From a virus: a DNA stretch of 64,000 nt. Below the pieces are notes generated by a model, which searched no databases, was not told the origin of the DNA, and saw only the letters and a list, made by a program, of their open reading frames with translations. Below are positions 13,058 to 22,364 of the stretch, in pieces. How positions within the stretch are numbered: the first letter of the stretch is position 1; every line of letters begins with the position of its first letter. Both the position numbers and the translations under genes were made by a program. Location: IMG/VR virus record IMGVR_UViG_3300024502_000011, positions 1 to 64,000 of that record; one strand, given 5' to 3'.

Positions 13058-14029
13058 ATGTCACTTTGGGGAAATAAAGATTCCAAAACAATTACAGGAA
13101 CATCAATTTCTGTAACACAAAATAGTGCAGCAGTCACAGGAAGTGGAACAGCATTCACAACAGATTTAGAACCAGGACAATATTTAGTTATTTCTGGTGT
13201 TGAATATAAAGTTTTATCAATCACAAGCGATACTGCATTAACATTAGCTGTAGTTTATGCTGGAACAACAGCAACAATTACAATTTCTGGAAACGTAACA
13301 GCTAACGAAAAACCATCATATATTCCAACAGCAGATATTCCAAATGTTTATGGTGTTGACTCAACAGAAATTTCTGTTGGTTCAGACAATGTTGTAAACG
13401 TTGCAATTATTTCTGGTGGAACACAATATATGGAAGCACCAGCCGTTTCATTTAGCGGTGGTGGTGGTTCTTCTGCTGCTGCAACTGCTACAATTTCAGG
13501 TGGTGTTGTAACTGCAATTGCTGTATCAAATGTTGGTTCATCATATACATCAGCACCAACAGTTACTGTTGGTAAGCCATTTGCAACAATCGCAACATCA
13601 GCAGTTAACACATCAACAGAAGTTATTACATATAATTCACATAGATTTGTAACTGGTGATGCTGTCACATATTCAAATGGTGGTGGTTCAACAATGGGTG
13701 GTTTAACAAATGCCACTGTTTATTACATTAATAAAACTGGTGGCAATACATTTAAACTATATGATACATTAGCTAATGCACAAACTGGTGGTGCTACTGG
13801 TTTAATGGATTTAACCGGAACTGGTAATAACGCACAAACATTAACACTAACTTCCGGTGAAGCAACAGCAGCATCAGTTTTAGGTTCTGGTAATAAAGGT
13901 TTCCATGCTGGTTGGGTTAAGAAAACAGTAGGAACTGGTGGACGTGCTGGACGTGTTCAGTATGAAACACTAGTTGCTATGGGAACAATCACTGGTGACG
14001 CAGAAGATATTAACTTCCCAGACGCATAA
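13058..14029 (+). CDS. virion structural protein, 323 aa
   Basis: Begins MSLWGNKDSKT and ends with FHAGWVKKTVGTGGRAGRVQYETLVAMG, the signature ends of a structural protein of T4-like cyanophages. The middle is Gly/Ser/Ala/Thr-rich beta sequence (SFSGGGGSSAAATATISGG), typical of adhesin or tail/head decoration repeats. TATAAATA and TTATAAGGAG precede it. Exact virion location unknown. Confidence 0.8.
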   Translation: MSLWGNKDSKTITGTSISVTQNSAAVTGSGTAFTTDLEPGQYLVISGVEYKVLSITSDTALTLAVVYAGTTATITISGNVTANEKPSYIPTADIPNVYGVDSTEISVGSDNVVNVAIISGGTQYMEAPAVSFSGGGGSSAAATATISGGVVTAIAVSNVGSSYTSAPTVTVGKPFATIATSAVNTSTEVITYNSHRFVTGDAVTYSNGGGSTMGGLTNATVYYINKTGGNTFKLYDTLANAQTGGATGLMDLTGTGNNAQTLTLTSGEATAASVLGSGNKGFHAGWVKKTVGTGGRAGRVQYETLVAMGTITGDAEDINFPDA

Positions 14030-14049
14030 TAAAAAATAAAAAATAATTA

Positions 14050-14079
14050 AATGGGGCTTGACAAAAGCCCCATTTTTTG
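14050..14079 (+). terminator. terminator with a promoter -35 box in its loop
   Basis: ATGGGGCTT / AAGCCCCAT stem with a T6 run. The loop contains TTGACA. Confidence 0.8.
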
Positions 14080-14086
14080 TTATAAT
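14058..14086 (+). promoter_or_regulatory. promoter overlapping the terminator
   Basis: TTGACA (14058-14063), 17 bp, TATAAT (14081-14086). The ATG of the next gene is at 14100. The -35 box is shared with the terminator hairpin. Confidence 0.75.
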
Positions 14087-14099
14087 AAAAGTATATAAT

Positions 14100-14309
14100 A
14101 TGAATCATATTAAATATAAAGATATAGATTTAGAATTTGATGATAATGTAGAAATTGTTATTGAAGGAGATAAAATTGTTGTTCGTTCTAAAAATCAATT
14201 TTATTTTTATCCTTATCCTCAATATCCTCAATATCCTCAATATCCTCAATATCCTCAATATCCAACAATAACATGGACAAGTTCAAATACAGATTTTAAT
14301 ACCCCATAA
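14100..14309 (+). CDS. YPQ-repeat protein, 69 aa
   Basis: The first 35 residues are an acidic beta-type segment, followed by five YPQ repeats encoded by a 9-bp tandem repeat (TATCCTCAA, 14213-14262). The start at 14100 (MNHIKYKD) is chosen because it follows the promoter; the in-frame TTG at 14058 lies in the -35 box. Function unknown. Confidence 0.6.
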   Translation: MNHIKYKDIDLEFDDNVEIVIEGDKIVVRSKNQFYFYPYPQYPQYPQYPQYPQYPTITWTSSNTDFNTP

Positions 14310-14315
14310 TGGTAT

Positions 14316-14323
14316 TATAAATA
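14316..14323 (+). promoter_or_regulatory. TATAAATA late promoter for hsp20
   Basis: Exact T4 late box, 56 bp before the Hsp20 start. Confidence 0.6.
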
Positions 14324-14378
14324 ATAATGAGATGCCTAAAAGGATCTCATTAAATCACTCGCTTAAATGGAGAAAAAC

Positions 14379-14804
14379 ATGACACTAAGACGTATTAATT
14401 TAGATACATTTCCTTTCCCTTCTTATGATAATTTAACCAGTTTTTGGGCAGAACAGGCCAAACAAACTGGAACTTATCCTCCTTACAATCTCACAAAAAA
14501 TGAAGATTCAACCAAATTCAATATTACTCTAGCAGTTGCTGGATTTGGTCCTGAAGATTTGGATGTTTCAATTGAAGAAAATCAATTAATCATTCAGGGT
14601 AAGGTGAAGCCTAAGAATTTACCAGAAGGTATTTCTTATGTACATAAGGGAATTGCTGAACGAGTCTTTACTAAGACATTCACTTTAGGTGAACATGTTG
14701 AAGTAAAAGATGTAACTTATCAAGATGGACTACTAGATGTTAGTCTAGAACTAGTTGTTCCTGAACATAAGAAACCAAAGAAGTTCACAATTTCAACTAA
14801 ATAA
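14379..14804 (+). CDS. hsp20: small heat-shock protein (Hsp20/IbpA family)
   Basis: An alpha-crystallin domain spans about residues 45-140: FNITLAVAGFGPEDLDVSIEENQLIIQG, GIAERVFTKTFTLGEHVEV and YQDGLLDVSLELVVPE. Hsp20 genes are a hallmark of T4-like cyanophages, where they probably help virion assembly. The ATG at 14379 has GGAG 9 bp upstream and is preferred over 14367. 141 aa. Confidence 0.9.
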   Translation: MTLRRINLDTFPFPSYDNLTSFWAEQAKQTGTYPPYNLTKNEDSTKFNITLAVAGFGPEDLDVSIEENQLIIQGKVKPKNLPEGISYVHKGIAERVFTKTFTLGEHVEVKDVTYQDGLLDVSLELVVPEHKKPKKFTISTK

Positions 14805-14807
14805 GGA

Positions 14808-14827
14808 GGGGGGGAGAATCTCCCCCC
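14808..14827 (+). terminator. GC-rich hairpin after hsp20
   Basis: GGGGGGAG - AAT - CTCCCCCC with no clear U tract. Possible terminator or mRNA-end stabiliser. Confidence 0.5.
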
Positions 14828-14835
14828 AAAATAAA

Positions 14836-15117
14836 GTGAAAACATATATTGAATGTGAATGCACATCATTACAACATGTTGTTAGAATGGATCTTTACTT
14901 AGATCCATATGATACAACCGAAACACCAGAACTGTTTTTAACAATGCATTTATCTCCACTTCCTTTTTATAAGAGGTTAGTTAATGGAATAAAATACATA
15001 TTTGGTTATCGTTCTATATTTGGTGATTTTGATGAAACTATTGTCAGTCCTGAATCTGTCACACAAATAAAAAACTTGTGTGAAAAATATGAAGAACTTT
15101 ATAAGAAAATTAAATAA
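14836..15117 (+). CDS. hypothetical protein, 93 aa, GTG start
   Basis: Begins VKTYIECECTSLQHVVRMDLY. There is a Phe/Tyr-rich middle (FYKRLVNGIKYIFGYRSIFGDF). No ATG fits; GTG at 14836 is the first start after the hairpin. Not recognised. Ends before a hairpin at 15122. Confidence 0.55.
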   Translation: MKTYIECECTSLQHVVRMDLYLDPYDTTETPELFLTMHLSPLPFYKRLVNGIKYIFGYRSIFGDFDETIVSPESVTQIKNLCEKYEELYKKIK

Positions 15118-15121
15118 AAAA

Positions 15122-15142
15122 TCGGGAACCAATGGTTCCCGA
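15122..15142 (+). terminator. probable intrinsic terminator
   Basis: TCGGGAACC - AAT - GGTTCCCGA, followed by TAAGTGTTTTA. It separates the small gene from the TonB receptor. Confidence 0.7.
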
Positions 15143-15191
15143 TAAGTGTTTTAGGGGTAAAAAAATTAATTAAATTGTAACAAAGGAATCT

Positions 15192-18100
15192 ATGAAATAT
15201 TTATTAAGTTTATTTTTATTAACGACTAGCCTATTCAGTCAAGAAGCTTCTATTAGAGGAAAGATTTTTGATAAGAATGAAGAAGTAATTATTGGTGCAA
15301 CTGTTAAGATTCAGAACGAAAAAACTGGATCTGTAAGAGAAGTTGTAACAAATGAAGTTGGTGAATACATTATCACAAATCTACCTGCTTCATCTTATAA
15401 TGTAAAAGCTTCTGCTCCTGGTTTTGCAAATACACAGAAAACAGGAATTAAACTATTAGTTAATGAATCTATTGGTATTAATTTCATCTTAGTACCTCAA
15501 ATTATTAAGACTGAAATTATTGTTGAAGGTGGCGAAGTTACATCTATTGATACATCCTCAGCGAAGATTGGTGTTAATGTTTCTGAAAGAGAAGTTTCAA
15601 ATCTGCCACTAAATGGTAGACAAATTTCGCAGTTATATCTATTAGCTCCAGGCGCTTCAACTGCTGGTGGTGGTACATTTGATAATATTAAGTTTAGCGG
15701 TAGATCTAATCAGCAAAATGCTATTAGATATGATGGTATTGAAGGATCTTCTATTATTGATGCTTCTCCAGGTAATCTAAATGGACAGATTTCTTCATTT
15801 TTTAGATTACAATCTTCAATGGAAAATGTTCAAGAATTTCGTGTTGAATCTAATAATTATCCAGCAGAATATGGTACAGGAACTGGTGGTCAAATCACAA
15901 TTGTAACTAAGTCTGGTGGTAATAAGATTCATGGTGGTGTTTTTGAATATCTTAGAAATAATGTATTAGATTCTAGAAATTTCTTTGATGCTACTAAGAA
16001 TCCTTTACGTCTAAATCAATTTGGTGGCTCTATTGGCGGTCCAGTAAAGCAAGATAAGACTTTTTGGTTTGCTTCATATGAAGGTCTAAGGCAGAGACAA
16101 TCAGTTCCATTTAGAGAAGCTGTTCCATCAGAATCAGCAAAAGCAAGAGCAGTTCCACAAGTTAGAAATCTTCTAGCACTTTATCCAGTTGGAAATATTC
16201 CAACAACAGATCCAAATGCTTCTATTGTTGCTATTGATAGAAAACAGACTGTAGATGAAAATTCGTTTGGTCTAAGATTAGATTCAAAAATTTCAGATAA
16301 TCTTTCTGGATATTTCCGTTACTTCAGAGATAATGGTAAGTCAATTCAACCACTAGGTGTTACTGGAAATTCTATTGATGTTACTGCGGTCCCACAAAAT
16401 GCTGTAGCAAATGTTCAATGGATTATCTCGCCACAGAAAATTAATGAAACCAAGATTGGATTAAATGCTTATAAAACAAGAGCATGGGGAACTGCACCAA
16501 TTGTAAATAACTTTAATCCAGCAGATATTTCAATTAATCTAACTGGTGGCGTTGCTTTATCTGGTATTACAACACAAGGTTCAAGCACAGGATTTGCTAC
16601 TGCTGGTGGTCTAGTAAGATCAAATTCTGCTACAAATGGACGTGGACAACCTTATACTAATACTTCAATTACTTTGATTGATAATTTTTCATGGATTAAT
16701 TCTTCTCATAATTTTAAGTTTGGTGGAGAATTAAGATTTATCCGTTTATTTACAGATCGTCTTGGTGGTACAACTTATAGCTTCTCAAACGTAGAAGATC
16801 TAATTAATAATCGTCCATTACAAATTCAATTTTTGGGAGATCTTTCTGCACCTTCTCCGTTTAATAATGGAGCAACTGGAGAAAGACAAATTACTCAGAA
16901 TTATCTAATTGGTTATGCACAAGATGAATGGAAAGTATTTTCTAACTTTACTGTTAATTATGGAATTAGATATGAATTCTATTCAGTTTTCAAAGAAAAG
17001 AGAAATCTATTAGTTAATTGGTCACCAGAAACAGGAAACATTTTACCAAATAATCTTCCTGTCTATCGTTCAAATAAAGATAATTTTTCACCAAGATTAT
17101 CTGGAACTTGGAGTCCAAAATCTCTAAATGGTAAGACTGTATTTCGTGTAGGAACTGGTGTTTATTTTGGACCTGGACAACCAGAAGATCTAATTCAACC
17201 ATTTGAATCTGATCGTGTTAGTAAGACTATAACTAATACAACTTATCCAATTAATCCTACTTCAATTATTGCTTCTTACAATATCAATGATCCAAATCTT
17301 CGATTTCAACCAAGAGCTTATTCTTCTGGTTATAATATTCCGGAAACTGTTTACTCATATACAGCATCAGTTCAACAACAAATTAAAGATAATGTTTTAA
17401 CTGTTGCATATGTTGGTTCTCTTGGTAGAAATCTGTTTATTAGAACTCTTGGAAATCTAATCACAGATGTAACTCCTACTGGAACTGTAAAGAGACAATG
17501 GGGTGATAGATTTGCTGAAGTTGACGTAAAGACATCAGGTGGTAATGATCATTATAATGCTTTACAGGCAACTCTAAACAGAAAAACAAAGAGTGGTCTA
17601 ACTTATGGTGCATCATACACATGGGGAAGATCAATCGGTTCATCTGGTGGCTCAAATGAAACTGTAACTGTTGCAAATCCTTATAATTGGAGAACTGATT
17701 ATGGTAATAATGCGGCGGATATTCGTCATAATTTAAATGTTGTTGGATTGTATGAATGGAAAACATGGCAGATCGGTTCTGTTATCAATACCAGATCAGG
17801 TCTTCCTCTTGATCCATTAATCGTCAGAAACGATATTATCTTCTTTGACAAATCATCTGGAATGTACTATAATAGTTCTGTAGGGTCTAATTCTGTAGCT
17901 GTTATTAATGTTCCTGGTGGTGGTCAAACAAGACAAATCCGCAGACCTGATTATGTATTAGGAGTTTCGCCATATATCAAGAATTCTGATAAAACAATTT
18001 TCTTGAATCCTGCTGCTTTCTCAGTACCAATGCCTGGAACTTTTGGAAATGCTTCTAGATACTCATTAAGAGGTCCAATGCTTTTCCAAGCAGATCTAAC

Positions 18101-18377
18101 TCTTCAGAAAAAGATTTACACTAAAGACAAATATAATTTAATTTTCAGAACAGAATTATATAACATCTTTAATAATGTAAATTTTGCAAATCCTCCAGCA
18201 CAATTACCAAATGCAATTCCATCCAGAATTGGTCAGTCTAATACACTACAACCTGGACAGGTTTATTCAAATGCAACAAAAGGAGCAGCATTCGGAACAG
18301 TACAATCAACACTAGATAAAACTGTTGGTCTGGGAACTTCTAGACAGTTACAGTTAAGTCTAAGAGTCAATTTTTAA
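15192..18377 (+). CDS. TonB-dependent receptor-like outer-membrane protein, 1061 aa
   Basis: Signal peptide MKYLLSLFLLTTSLFSQ. Residues 19-110 are a carboxypeptidase-regulatory-like (CnaB) domain (GATVKIQNEKTGSVREV, GEYIITNLPASSYNV). A plug domain follows (VSNLPLNGRQISQLYLLAPGAS, FRVESNNYPAEYGTGTGG). The rest is a 22-strand-type barrel with SIGGPVKQDKTFWFASYEGL and a C-terminal aromatic strand (RQLQLSLRVNF). This layout is expanded in Acidobacteriota (Oar-like receptors). No internal stop, so it looks functional. It would be exported and inserted in the host outer membrane, perhaps altering uptake or blocking superinfection. AAAGGAATCT precedes the ATG. Very rare in phages. Confidence 0.85.
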   Translation: MKYLLSLFLLTTSLFSQEASIRGKIFDKNEEVIIGATVKIQNEKTGSVREVVTNEVGEYIITNLPASSYNVKASAPGFANTQKTGIKLLVNESIGINFILVPQIIKTEIIVEGGEVTSIDTSSAKIGVNVSEREVSNLPLNGRQISQLYLLAPGASTAGGGTFDNIKFSGRSNQQNAIRYDGIEGSSIIDASPGNLNGQISSFFRLQSSMENVQEFRVESNNYPAEYGTGTGGQITIVTKSGGNKIHGGVFEYLRNNVLDSRNFFDATKNPLRLNQFGGSIGGPVKQDKTFWFASYEGLRQRQSVPFREAVPSESAKARAVPQVRNLLALYPVGNIPTTDPNASIVAIDRKQTVDENSFGLRLDSKISDNLSGYFRYFRDNGKSIQPLGVTGNSIDVTAVPQNAVANVQWIISPQKINETKIGLNAYKTRAWGTAPIVNNFNPADISINLTGGVALSGITTQGSSTGFATAGGLVRSNSATNGRGQPYTNTSITLIDNFSWINSSHNFKFGGELRFIRLFTDRLGGTTYSFSNVEDLINNRPLQIQFLGDLSAPSPFNNGATGERQITQNYLIGYAQDEWKVFSNFTVNYGIRYEFYSVFKEKRNLLVNWSPETGNILPNNLPVYRSNKDNFSPRLSGTWSPKSLNGKTVFRVGTGVYFGPGQPEDLIQPFESDRVSKTITNTTYPINPTSIIASYNINDPNLRFQPRAYSSGYNIPETVYSYTASVQQQIKDNVLTVAYVGSLGRNLFIRTLGNLITDVTPTGTVKRQWGDRFAEVDVKTSGGNDHYNALQATLNRKTKSGLTYGASYTWGRSIGSSGGSNETVTVANPYNWRTDYGNNAADIRHNLNVVGLYEWKTWQIGSVINTRSGLPLDPLIVRNDIIFFDKSSGMYYNSSVGSNSVAVINVPGGGQTRQIRRPDYVLGVSPYIKNSDKTIFLNPAAFSVPMPGTFGNASRYSLRGPMLFQADLTLQKKIYTKDKYNLIFRTELYNIFNNVNFANPPAQLPNAIPSRIGQSNTLQPGQVYSNATKGAAFGTVQSTLDKTVGLGTSRQLQLSLRVNF

Positions 18378-18378
18378 T

Positions 18379-18594
18379 ATGATGACAAATGAACAAAAGA
18401 TAGAAATCTACGAAGAACTTCTGCATAGAATCCAACTCTATGCAGAAGTTACACTAGATTCAGAAAAACTAAATAATTTAATAAGAAATATTTGTAAATG
18501 GTCCTATGCACATAGAGTTGGAAATGGTTATTCACCAATTGAAGAGTTAGATGAAAGGATTGAAAATGCAACCAAAAAATTATTGGAAAGATAA
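18379..18594 (+). CDS. hypothetical protein, 71 aa
   Basis: Helical and charged (NEQKIEIYEELLHRIQLYAEVTLDSEK). Starts at the first base after the receptor stop; a second Met follows at once. Its 3' end overlaps the next gene. Not recognised. Confidence 0.6.
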   Translation: MMTNEQKIEIYEELLHRIQLYAEVTLDSEKLNNLIRNICKWSYAHRVGNGYSPIEELDERIENATKKLLER

Positions 18595-19207
18595 ATTTGA
18601 AGATATTATGTATAGTGTAAAATATAGATATCATAATATCTTGAATTCTATTAGATATAGAACAACTAGAAGATATTATATTGTAAATAGTGGTTTAAAA
18701 CCTGGATATTATGACACAGGTGAACTCATTTTACATGTTAATTTCAAGCTTCTTGTTGATTTTGTTGAAATTGAAAAAGCATGGATGAATACATGGACTG
18801 ATGATAGTGCATATTCTAAGTTGTCTTGGTTTCAAAAGAAATTTTGCAGATTCCGTTCACCCCAAGATGGAATTGCATATCTAAATTGGGAAATTAATGA
18901 ATCTCAATTAGAACATCAAACAAAATCAGCAAAAGAAATTTTAGAACTTTATACTTGGTGGAAAGTAACTAGACCAAATAGACCAGATCCATATATTGAA
19001 GCTGGTTATGATGAAGTTTTTAAAGATAAAAACTTATCTGAACATTTTATAAGAGAAGAAGGAAGTAATACTTATACTATGAAACCATTCACTAAGAAAG
19101 AAAGTGCAGTATTTGAAAAAGTAACAAAAATCGAAAATAAATATGAAAAAGAAGATGAAAAAATGTTAATTCGTCTGATGAAAATTCGCAAATCTCTTTG
19201 GACATAG
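18566..19207 (+). CDS. hypothetical protein, 213 aa
   Basis: Starts MQPKNYWKDKFEDIMYSVKYRYHN. Basic N-terminus, then SGLKPGYYDTGELILHVNFKLLVDFVE and a long aromatic/charged helical body (WKVTRPNRPDP). In T4-like phages similar uncharacterised proteins exist. ATG at 18566 is preferred to 18551 because it follows GAAAGGATTG. No membrane segment. Function unknown. Confidence 0.65.
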   Translation: MQPKNYWKDKFEDIMYSVKYRYHNILNSIRYRTTRRYYIVNSGLKPGYYDTGELILHVNFKLLVDFVEIEKAWMNTWTDDSAYSKLSWFQKKFCRFRSPQDGIAYLNWEINESQLEHQTKSAKEILELYTWWKVTRPNRPDPYIEAGYDEVFKDKNLSEHFIREEGSNTYTMKPFTKKESAVFEKVTKIENKYEKEDEKMLIRLMKIRKSLWT

Positions 19208-19209
19208 AA

Positions 19210-19830
19210 ATGGATAAACAACTTTTACAACCAATTTTAGATGCGTTTGTAGCACATGGAATTACTAACCCTTATTTGCAGAAAGCGATAATTGCTAACA
19301 TGCAAAAAGAATGTGGTTTAATCCCAAGAGAAGAAAATCTAAATTATTGTAAAACTGACAACTCTAGAATCAAATCTATATTTGGTTCTAGAGTTTCTAA
19401 ATTAACTGATTCTGAATTATCTACAATTAAATGTAATCCAAGAGAATTTGCAGAATTAATTTATGGTTCTAATAATTCTATCGGTCGTTTGATGGGCAAT
19501 ATAAATCCCGGTGATGGTTGGATTTATCGTGGAAGAGGTTATATCCAATTAACAGGTAGAGCTAACTATAAGACATATGGTGATATGTGTGGATTCAATA
19601 TTATTCAAAATCCGGACTTATTGGTAAGTGATAAAACTATTTCTGCTATTATTTCTGTTAAATTTATTTTAGTAGGTTTACATGGGAATACAAAATTTAC
19701 TAATCAAGCAGATGCGGATAGAGCGGTTACACAAGTAATTGGTGGTAGGGGATTAAATTTAAATAGTGGATATGGTGCTGAACTTTTAGCAAAGGTTAAT
19801 GATTTTTCATCAAAAATATTTCTTTCTTAG
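19210..19830 (+). CDS. GH19 chitinase-like endolysin, 206 aa
   Basis: Degrades peptidoglycan at lysis. The family 19 fold is shown by HGITNPYLQKAIIANMQKEC (catalytic Glu region) and DGWIYRGRGYIQLTGRANY, the GH19 signature at about residue 95. No signal peptide, so export would need a holin. ATG at 19210 begins 2 bp after the preceding stop; an upstream TTG overlaps that gene. A consensus promoter for the polymerase starts at its stop codon. Confidence 0.85.
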   Translation: MDKQLLQPILDAFVAHGITNPYLQKAIIANMQKECGLIPREENLNYCKTDNSRIKSIFGSRVSKLTDSELSTIKCNPREFAELIYGSNNSIGRLMGNINPGDGWIYRGRGYIQLTGRANYKTYGDMCGFNIIQNPDLLVSDKTISAIISVKFILVGLHGNTKFTNQADADRAVTQVIGGRGLNLNSGYGAELLAKVNDFSSKIFLS

Positions 19831-19859
19831 TTGACAACAACAAAAAACTGTGATATACT
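19831..19859 (+). promoter_or_regulatory. promoter of the DNA polymerase gene
   Basis: TTGACA (19831-19836), 17 bp, TATACT (19854-19859). The ATG at 19866 is 6 bp on, so the message should be leaderless. Confidence 0.82.
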
Positions 19860-19865
19860 ATAATT

Positions 19866-22361
19866 ATGAAATTTTATACAAATGTTGCCAGTATTGGTAA
19901 TACTGTTTATGTTCGTGAAGTTAATAACGGAGTACCCTCAAATTATAAGTTTGAATATGCTCCATCACTTTATATTCCTTCAAAAAATAAATCTAACTTC
20001 AAATCTCTAGACAATAAGTATCTAGAAAAAGTAGATTTTATAAATATCAAAGATTATAATGAATTTATTGAGAAATACAAGGATGTTTCCAATTTCTCAA
20101 TTTATGGTGATATTAATCCTATTTTTTCATACATCTCAGAAAACTATCCAAATGATATTGAATTTGATATGAAACATATCAAGATTATGACTTTGGATAT
20201 TGAGACAGAATCTGAACATGGTTTCCCAAAAGTAGAATACACTCAAGAACGTGTAAATTTAATTACCGTAAAAGTATTTAATTCAAAACATTATTTTACT
20301 TTTGGACTTGGTGAATTTACTCCAAAAAATAAATATCAAAATTACATTCAATGTGAAGATGAAAGTGAACTTTTAGATAAGTTTTTACTTTTCATGGAAA
20401 AGATGCAACCAGATATTATTACTGGTTGGAATGTCAGATTTTTCGATATTCCTTATCTTGTAAGACGTATAAATATGATTCTTGGTGATGGAGCCAGTAA
20501 AAGACTTTCATTTTGGAAGTACATTCGTGAAAAAACTGTTATCATGAATGGAAAAGAAAATGTAACTTATGATCTTTATGGTACGTCAATTATTGATTAT
20601 TATGAAATCTACAAGAAAAATGTACTTGAGCCAAGAGAATCATATAAACTAGATTTTATTGCTCAAGTAGAACTTGGTGATAATAAACTTCCCTTCGATG
20701 GTTCGTTCAAAGAATTCTATTCAAACCATTACCAAACATTCGTTGAATATAATATTCAAGACGTTGCTCTTGTTGATAGATTAGAAGCAAAACTAAAACT
20801 AATCGAATTAACTTTAAGTGTTGCTTACTTTGGTCATGTTAATTACGTTGATGTCTTATCTCAGGTCAGAACTTGGGATACCACAATTTATAATTATCTA
20901 AAAAACAAAAACATTATTGTTTCACAGAAGAAAAATTCATCAAAGAGTGATCAATTTGTTGGAGCATATGTTAAAAATCCAAAAGTTGGTTTCCATAAAT
21001 GGGTTGTTAGTTTTGACGTTAACTCACTCTACCCTTCTATTATTCGTTTCTTAAATATCGGTGTTGAGACAAAATCCCCAAATAAGAAATTTTTTAATAT
21101 TGAACAGGTATTAGAAAGTAATGACTTTTCTTTTGATAAAGATTATACTATTGGTGCAAATGGTGTAATGTATAGAAAAGATTTTATTAGTTTTTATTCT
21201 GAACTTGTTGAAAAACTATTTAATGATAGAATTAAGTTTAGAAAATTAGCTAAGGAAATGGAGAAGAAAGCAAAAGAAAATCCCAACGATCCAGATATTG
21301 AAAATATTAATAATCTTCAAAGTAAGTATGACTTAAAACAGAAAACAATGAAGATTCAATTAAATTCATTATACGGAGCTATGGGTAATGAATATTTTAG
21401 ATTTTTTGATTTAGAAAATGCTCAAGCTGTTACAATGACTGGTCAGTTTATTATTCGTTATGTCGGTAATAAGCTAAATGATTTCTTAAACAAAAAAATT
21501 GGAACAGAAAATTATGAATATGTGATTTATATTGATACTGATTCAAACTACATTACATTAGATCCTCTTGTATCCAAAATGTTTCCTAAAGAAACAGATA
21601 ATAAAAAGATTGTAGATTATATTGATGATTTTTGTGTTAATGTAATTGAAACAGAAATTGAAAATATTTTTAAAGATATTTCTGATAATTTCTTAAACGG
21701 AATGAATCCAGAAATCTTAAAAATGAAACGAGAAGTTATTGCTGATAAAGGTATTTGGCAAGCAAAAAAGAGATATATTTTAAACACCTATGATGTTGAA
21801 GGGTTAAGATATGAAACACCTAAACTAAAAGTCATGGGAATGGAGATTGTTAAATCTTCAACTCCAAAGTTTTGCAGAGAAGAAATGAAAAACTGCGTAA
21901 AACTAATTATGACAAGTAATGAAGAAACATTACAGAAATATATCATTGATGTAAGAAATAGATTTAATTCTTGTTCAGTTGAAGAAATATCATTTCCAAG
22001 ATCAGTTAATGGTCTTGAGAAGTATTCTGATAAATCAAATATTTTTACAAAAGGAACTCCAATTCATGTAAAGGGTGCGTTAATTTATAATAACTTATTA
22101 ACAGAGAAAAAGTTATATAATACATATCCTTTAATTAATGAAGGTGAGAAAATTAAATTTATTCATTTGAAAAAACAAAATCCAACTTCAGATTCTGTTA
22201 TTTCATTTAACACAAAACTTCCAAAAGAATTAGGTCTTCATAAGTATATTGATTATGAAAAACAATTTGAGAAGACATTTATTGAACCATTAAAGAGTAT
22301 CTTAGATACAATTGGATGGGAATTAGAAAAAACAATCACATTAGAGGATTTATTCGGTTAA
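19866..22361 (+). CDS. 43: DNA polymerase, family B (T4 gp43-like)
   Basis: Replicative polymerase with 3'-5' proofreading. Exonuclease: TLDIETES (Exo I, about residue 115), GWNVRFFDIPYL (Exo II), YNIQDVALVDRL (Exo III). Polymerase: SFDVNSLYPSI (motif A, about 380), KIQLNSLYGAMGNEYF (motif B, about 497) and YIDTDSN (motif C, about 560). 831 aa against 898 in T4; all catalytic Asp residues are present. It heads the recombinase-helicase cluster; the next gene starts 4 bp after its stop. Confidence 0.97.
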   Translation: MKFYTNVASIGNTVYVREVNNGVPSNYKFEYAPSLYIPSKNKSNFKSLDNKYLEKVDFINIKDYNEFIEKYKDVSNFSIYGDINPIFSYISENYPNDIEFDMKHIKIMTLDIETESEHGFPKVEYTQERVNLITVKVFNSKHYFTFGLGEFTPKNKYQNYIQCEDESELLDKFLLFMEKMQPDIITGWNVRFFDIPYLVRRINMILGDGASKRLSFWKYIREKTVIMNGKENVTYDLYGTSIIDYYEIYKKNVLEPRESYKLDFIAQVELGDNKLPFDGSFKEFYSNHYQTFVEYNIQDVALVDRLEAKLKLIELTLSVAYFGHVNYVDVLSQVRTWDTTIYNYLKNKNIIVSQKKNSSKSDQFVGAYVKNPKVGFHKWVVSFDVNSLYPSIIRFLNIGVETKSPNKKFFNIEQVLESNDFSFDKDYTIGANGVMYRKDFISFYSELVEKLFNDRIKFRKLAKEMEKKAKENPNDPDIENINNLQSKYDLKQKTMKIQLNSLYGAMGNEYFRFFDLENAQAVTMTGQFIIRYVGNKLNDFLNKKIGTENYEYVIYIDTDSNYITLDPLVSKMFPKETDNKKIVDYIDDFCVNVIETEIENIFKDISDNFLNGMNPEILKMKREVIADKGIWQAKKRYILNTYDVEGLRYETPKLKVMGMEIVKSSTPKFCREEMKNCVKLIMTSNEETLQKYIIDVRNRFNSCSVEEISFPRSVNGLEKYSDKSNIFTKGTPIHVKGALIYNNLLTEKKLYNTYPLINEGEKIKFIHLKKQNPTSDSVISFNTKLPKELGLHKYIDYEKQFEKTFIEPLKSILDTIGWELEKTITLEDLFG

Positions 22362-22364
22362 CAT

